7,481 nucleotides of DNA from JBBTQE01 sp038065775 (GTDB lineage: Bacteria > Patescibacteriota > Patescibacteriia > Magasanikbacterales > GWA2-37-8): positions 1 through 7,481 of the forward strand of contig JBBTQE010000016.1 of NCBI GenBank assembly GCA_038065775.1. Reading direction: 5' to 3'. A program made the translations under genes and the position numbers. The notes below the pieces were generated by a model, which ran no database searches, was not told the origin of the DNA, and saw only the letters and a program-made list of their open reading frames with translations. Shown piece by piece: positions 4,714 to 7,481 of the stretch (the stretch's first letter is position 1; the number at the start of each line of letters is the position of its first letter).

Positions 4714-7481
4714 TCAATACTTTTTCAAATCAACATCCTTTGAGATGGTTTCAGAAGGCTTGCCTTTCAGGTCTATATCATCGGTCTTCAGCGGTTGGTA
4801 GTCTCTATGTTCATATGTAATATAGTAGCTATCATCCCCAGCCAAGAAAGAATACCTGCCTTTTTTATCCGTAATCTCAATCGCGACCAATTTATTAAAT
4901 TGCGAATTGAATAATCTGGCGATAACTTTGCCAAGAGGTTTTTTGCTGAATGAATCCACGACAATGCCCCAGCCTTTTGTTTTCATAGGCATTGATAATC
5001 TTCTGAACAAGAAGAACAAACCAACATGCACCGCAAGCAAAACCGCCAAATACCATTTCGGAGAAATATAAAGTGAAATGCCGGTTACGATAATGCCCGC
5101 CCATGACAACACAAGTTGCAATTTCCTTCCAATTTTTTCAAAAATAAGGCGGGCTGGTTTTTTACGCGCGCCTACCGGATCCACCGGAATGTTAGCCGTA
5201 ATTGAGGCGTTCTTTTCGGCAACTTCAATTATTTCACCATGATACAAATCGATTTTTTGTCCATCAGATTTAAACTCCTTTAATAAATTTGTAGGAAATA
5301 CATAATTATTTTTCTTAACTTCAATTTTGTATTTTCCGGGATTTACTATAAAAATATAATGGCCTTGCGGATCGGTAACTTTTGACTGCACAAGCTTTCC
5401 ATTTTCAGCGTTAAACAACCTTACCATCGCCAAATCAATCGGCTGTTTATTTAATGCATTATATACAAGACCCCATTTGGCTCGTTTTCTCCATCCTAAC
5501 ATCATTAATGGTTGCAAGAATAACAGACGCAAAAACGGCAAAAAATCCAACCATGAAATAAGGGGGATCACTCCGACAACCACAACGGAAATCGCGGTTG
5601 GAGCCACAATTTTTTTAGCAACATTCTCCACTGCCGGGTTATCAACAATCGCTTCAACCTTCTGCAAAGTAACCTGCGTAACAGCCGCCGCTTGCGCGGC
5701 CAGGTTCTTTGCCACATTCTGAACATTATCCCCAATGGTCGCGTCCGGATTAATCGCGTCAGCCAATTTTTGCGGTCGCGCTATCAGCGAAATTCTAAAA
5801 TTTACAATATTATTCTCAACTTTTTGCACCGCCGTTGTCCTGTCAAAATAACCATCCTTTTTCAAGACTATAAAATATTCCCCATTTGGCACTACCCATC
5901 CATAATTTCCATTTGTGTCTGAAATTGCCGGGTTCGGCTTGCCATAGCTTTCAGTAGAAATTCTCTCGCCCCACCCGCGATATAATGCCAATTCAACACC
6001 CGACAACCTGTTGTTATTATTATCAAAAACATCTCCATTTGGTAAAGATAAAATTTTAAAACCTACAGAATCCAACTGGCCAGAACCGTAATCAATTTCC
6101 AAATATGCCTGTGTTTCGCCGCGTCCATTAAAAGCAAGGTTTGTATAATAAGTGCTCTCGGAAACATTATATACAAACTGATGTTGATCTGTGTCGCCAA
6201 CTTTCAAAACAATGCTCTTTGGCTGTCCGGCTAATCCATTTTTAGAAATGCTTACGGTCAAATCGGCATTGGCCAAACCCTCAATTGCTCCATTTCTGGG
6301 CCAAGCTTTTATATTGCCGCTTCCAACATAAAAATTAAGGTCATTCAGCGCAATTTTGGCGAAAGAAGGAACCGTGCTATCGGCCGGGTTATATTCATCC
6401 GCATCATCGGAATTTTCACACCCGGAATCAGCCGGAAAATCAATCTTCGCGTCGCCGTCATTATCGTTTCCGTCTTTGCACGCGGCCAAATATGAACCGC
6501 TTCCGCACCCGCTAAATCCAAAACAATTTTCATCGGAGCAGTCTATTTTTCCGTCCACATCGTCATCTACGCCATTATTACAAACTTCCGCAACTCCTCC
6601 TCCGGATGGCGGCGCGGCGCAATAAGCGCTTCCGCCGCAGTCGCTATCCGCGCAATCTATCGCCGAGTCAGCGTCGTCATCCAAAGAATTATTACAAACC
6701 TCCGGAACTGCAGAAGGGGCGCAGGCCGAGGTTCCGGAGCAGGCGGAGTCGGCGCAATCAACATCCCCGTTTAAATTGTCATCAATTCCATTGGCGCAAA
6801 TTTCGGCGCCCGGCGTGAAAAGAATTTTCCCATTTCTAAAAATTCCGGAGCTTACATTGCCCGAAGTGTCTAAAGAAAAAATTGTGTAATAGTAATTTAA
6901 ATTTATCAATACTTCCGTGTCCGTAAACGCAGATCCGCTTCCGACATAAACTAACGTTCCGTCGCTTGAATTCGCGGATTGAGAACCTATTTTCCTCAAC
7001 ACCTTTACTCCGGCAAAGTCGCCTACAATCGGATTAGACCAATTTAAAATAATAGAATTTGATGTTGTCGCCAAAAAAAAACTTGACACATCGGGCGGAG
7101 GCGCAGAATCTTTTTGTGTCGCGAATGTCGCGTCAACGGTGCTGGCGCTATTTCCGGAACCGTCGGTTGATATCAGTCTAAAATGATAAGTTGTGCTCGG
7201 AATTAAACTGCCAAGATTAATACTGTGATTTAAACCAAGCGTTAGTTCGGCAAAATTTGAACCATAAGAAGTTGTAAAACCATAATTGATTTGGCTGTCA
7301 GCGAGTTCATTTGTGCTCCAGGAAATATTGGCCGTGCTTGCGTTCGCACTAACAACAACACCGCTGATAATCGGAGGGATTACATCGGCGATACTTGCCG
7401 TTCTGAAAGACCCCGCGTATTCGGCTGAAACAGAGTTAGTGTCTGTAACAGTAATTTTATAGTAGTACAAAGTATTTTCCA
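4714..7481 (-). CDS. Large multidomain surface protein: FN3-like, Cys/Asp repeats and carboxypeptidase-regulatory-like domains (5' end outside window)
   Basis: The reading frame is open to the right edge (ENTLYYYKITVTD), so the real start lies beyond it; the TTG at 7470 is internal. Numbering from that TTG: the end of one fibronectin-III-like domain (1-25), a second (31-118), a third (125-208), four Cys/Asp-rich repeats (223-359), a beta-rich linker domain (368-475), and a carboxypeptidase-regulatory-like beta domain (about 478-563: NGDVFDNNNNRLSGVELALY, SDTNGNYGW). An Ala-rich helical stalk (580-620) follows. A hydrophobic stretch at 624-657 ends in WRKRAKW, followed by a second regulatory-like domain (667-726: VTDPQGHYIFIV). 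A TM hairpin (785-822) with basic flanks precedes a third such domain (834-892: ITDKKGRYSFLA). The ectodomain should face outside and serve attachment or surface structure; the positive-inside rule puts the last two domains in the cytoplasm. No enzymatic motif is seen. It is followed directly by the tRNA promoter, with no clear terminator. Confidence 0.85.
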   Translation of the reverse strand, partial: ENTLYYYKITVTDTNSVSAEYAGSFRTASIADVIPPIISGVVVSANASTANISWSTNELADSQINYGFTTSYGSNFAELTLGLNHSINLGSLIPSTTYHFRLISTDGSGNSASTVDATFATQKDSAPPPDVSSFFLATTSNSIILNWSNPIVGDFAGVKVLRKIGSQSANSSDGTLVYVGSGSAFTDTEVLINLNYYYTIFSLDTSGNVSSGIFRNGKILFTPGAEICANGIDDNLNGDVDCADSACSGTSACAPSAVPEVCNNSLDDDADSAIDCADSDCGGSAYCAAPPSGGGVAEVCNNGVDDDVDGKIDCSDENCFGFSGCGSGSYLAACKDGNDNDGDAKIDFPADSGCENSDDADEYNPADSTVPSFAKIALNDLNFYVGSGNIKAWPRNGAIEGLANADLTVSISKNGLAGQPKSIVLKVGDTDQHQFVYNVSESTYYTNLAFNGRGETQAYLEIDYGSGQLDSVGFKILSLPNGDVFDNNNNRLSGVELALYRGWGERISTESYGKPNPAISDTNGNYGWVVPNGEYFIVLKKDGYFDRTTAVQKVENNIVNFRISLIARPQKLADAINPDATIGDNVQNVAKNLAAQAAAVTQVTLQKVEAIVDNPAVENVAKKIVAPTAISVVVVGVIPLISWLDFLPFLRLLFLQPLMMLGWRKRAKWGLVYNALNKQPIDLAMVRLFNAENGKLVQSKVTDPQGHYIFIVNPGKYKIEVKKNNYVFPTNLLKEFKSDGQKIDLYHGEIIEVAEKNASITANIPVDPVGARKKPARLIFEKIGRKLQLVLSWAGIIVTGISLYISPKWYLAVLLAVHVGLFFLFRRLSMPMKTKGWGIVVDSFSKKPLGKVIARLFNSQFNKLVAIEITDKKGRYSFLAGDDSYYITYEHRDYQPLKTDDIDLKGKPSETISKDVDLKKY
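6394..6804 (-). repeat. Coding repeat block: four Cys/Asp-rich putative metal-binding modules
   Basis: Within the surface protein, three modules share exactly the spacing C-x13-C-x4-C-x5-C (Cys 225/239/244/250, 259/273/278/284 and 297/311/316/322). Each opens with (E)(I/V)C-N-x-x-D-D and an acidic run such as VDDDVDGKIDC. A fourth, shortened module (CKDGNDNDGDAKIDFPADSGC, Cys 331 and 351) keeps the acidic run but only two cysteines. The pattern resembles the putative metal-binding DxDxDG-type repeats common in bacterial surface proteins. Ca2+ binding and two disulfides per module are inferences. Confidence 0.7.

Noticed and set aside
6394..6804. Repeat block considered as a CRISPR-like or tandem DNA array
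   Set aside because: The periodicity is at the protein level (Cys/Asp modules of 34 and 38 residues). The DNA copies are diverged and lie inside one long reading frame.
7073..7081. A9 tract within the surface-protein gene as a slippage or frameshift site
   Set aside because: The frame is continuous on both sides within a good FN3-like domain (SSFFLATT), so there is no sign of a shift.

Overview
The window looks like a stretch of a Candidate Phyla Radiation (Patescibacteria, probably Parcubacteria) chromosome. The grounds are the moderately AT-rich, lysine- and isoleucine-rich coding style, a divergent Trm11-like methyltransferase with a TEPFLG motif, and a very large multidomain surface protein with C-terminal carboxypeptidase-regulatory-like domains. 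In addition, none of the five complete genes with a plain ATG start has a recognisable Shine-Dalgarno sequence. The taxonomic call is an inference from style and remembered family resemblance, not from a marker gene search.

Left part (1-3339). A plus-strand RNA-methyltransferase-like gene, cut by the left edge, runs tail-to-tail into ychF, and the two stop codons overlap. On the minus strand, a possible unit reads BASS-family transporter, then a membrane-anchored SAM methyltransferase 3 bp later, then ychF. A 96-bp palindromic repeat lies between the methyltransferase and ychF, 8 bp before the ychF start. A second, 91-bp palindromic repeat sits inside ychF and is translated in frame as about 30 extra residues just after the NVDE specificity motif. 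This resembles the protein-invading palindromic elements of Rickettsia and is the most striking feature of the window.

Middle part (3340-4713). A divergent promoter region separates the transporter from a small orphan coiled-coil gene. That gene converges on two overlapping minus-strand ORFs: a lipoprotein ending in the start of a LysM domain, and a short ORF resembling the C-terminal end of a lysozyme-like domain. They look like the two ends of one cell-wall enzyme gene whose middle was lost with a change of frame. Just upstream of them is a complete tRNA-Ala(GGC) with encoded CCA, driven by a near-consensus promoter (TTGACA-17-TATACT).

Right part (4714-7481). One minus-strand gene, cut by the right edge, encodes over 920 residues: fibronectin-III-like domains, a block of Cys/Asp-rich putative metal-binding repeats, a linker domain, a carboxypeptidase-regulatory-like beta domain, then membrane segments that alternate with two more such domains. 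Charge distribution suggests the last two lie in the cytoplasm.

The genes do not form one pathway. RNA modification and translation (methyltransferase, YchF, tRNA) sit beside cell-envelope genes (transporter, LysM/lysozyme remnant, surface protein).
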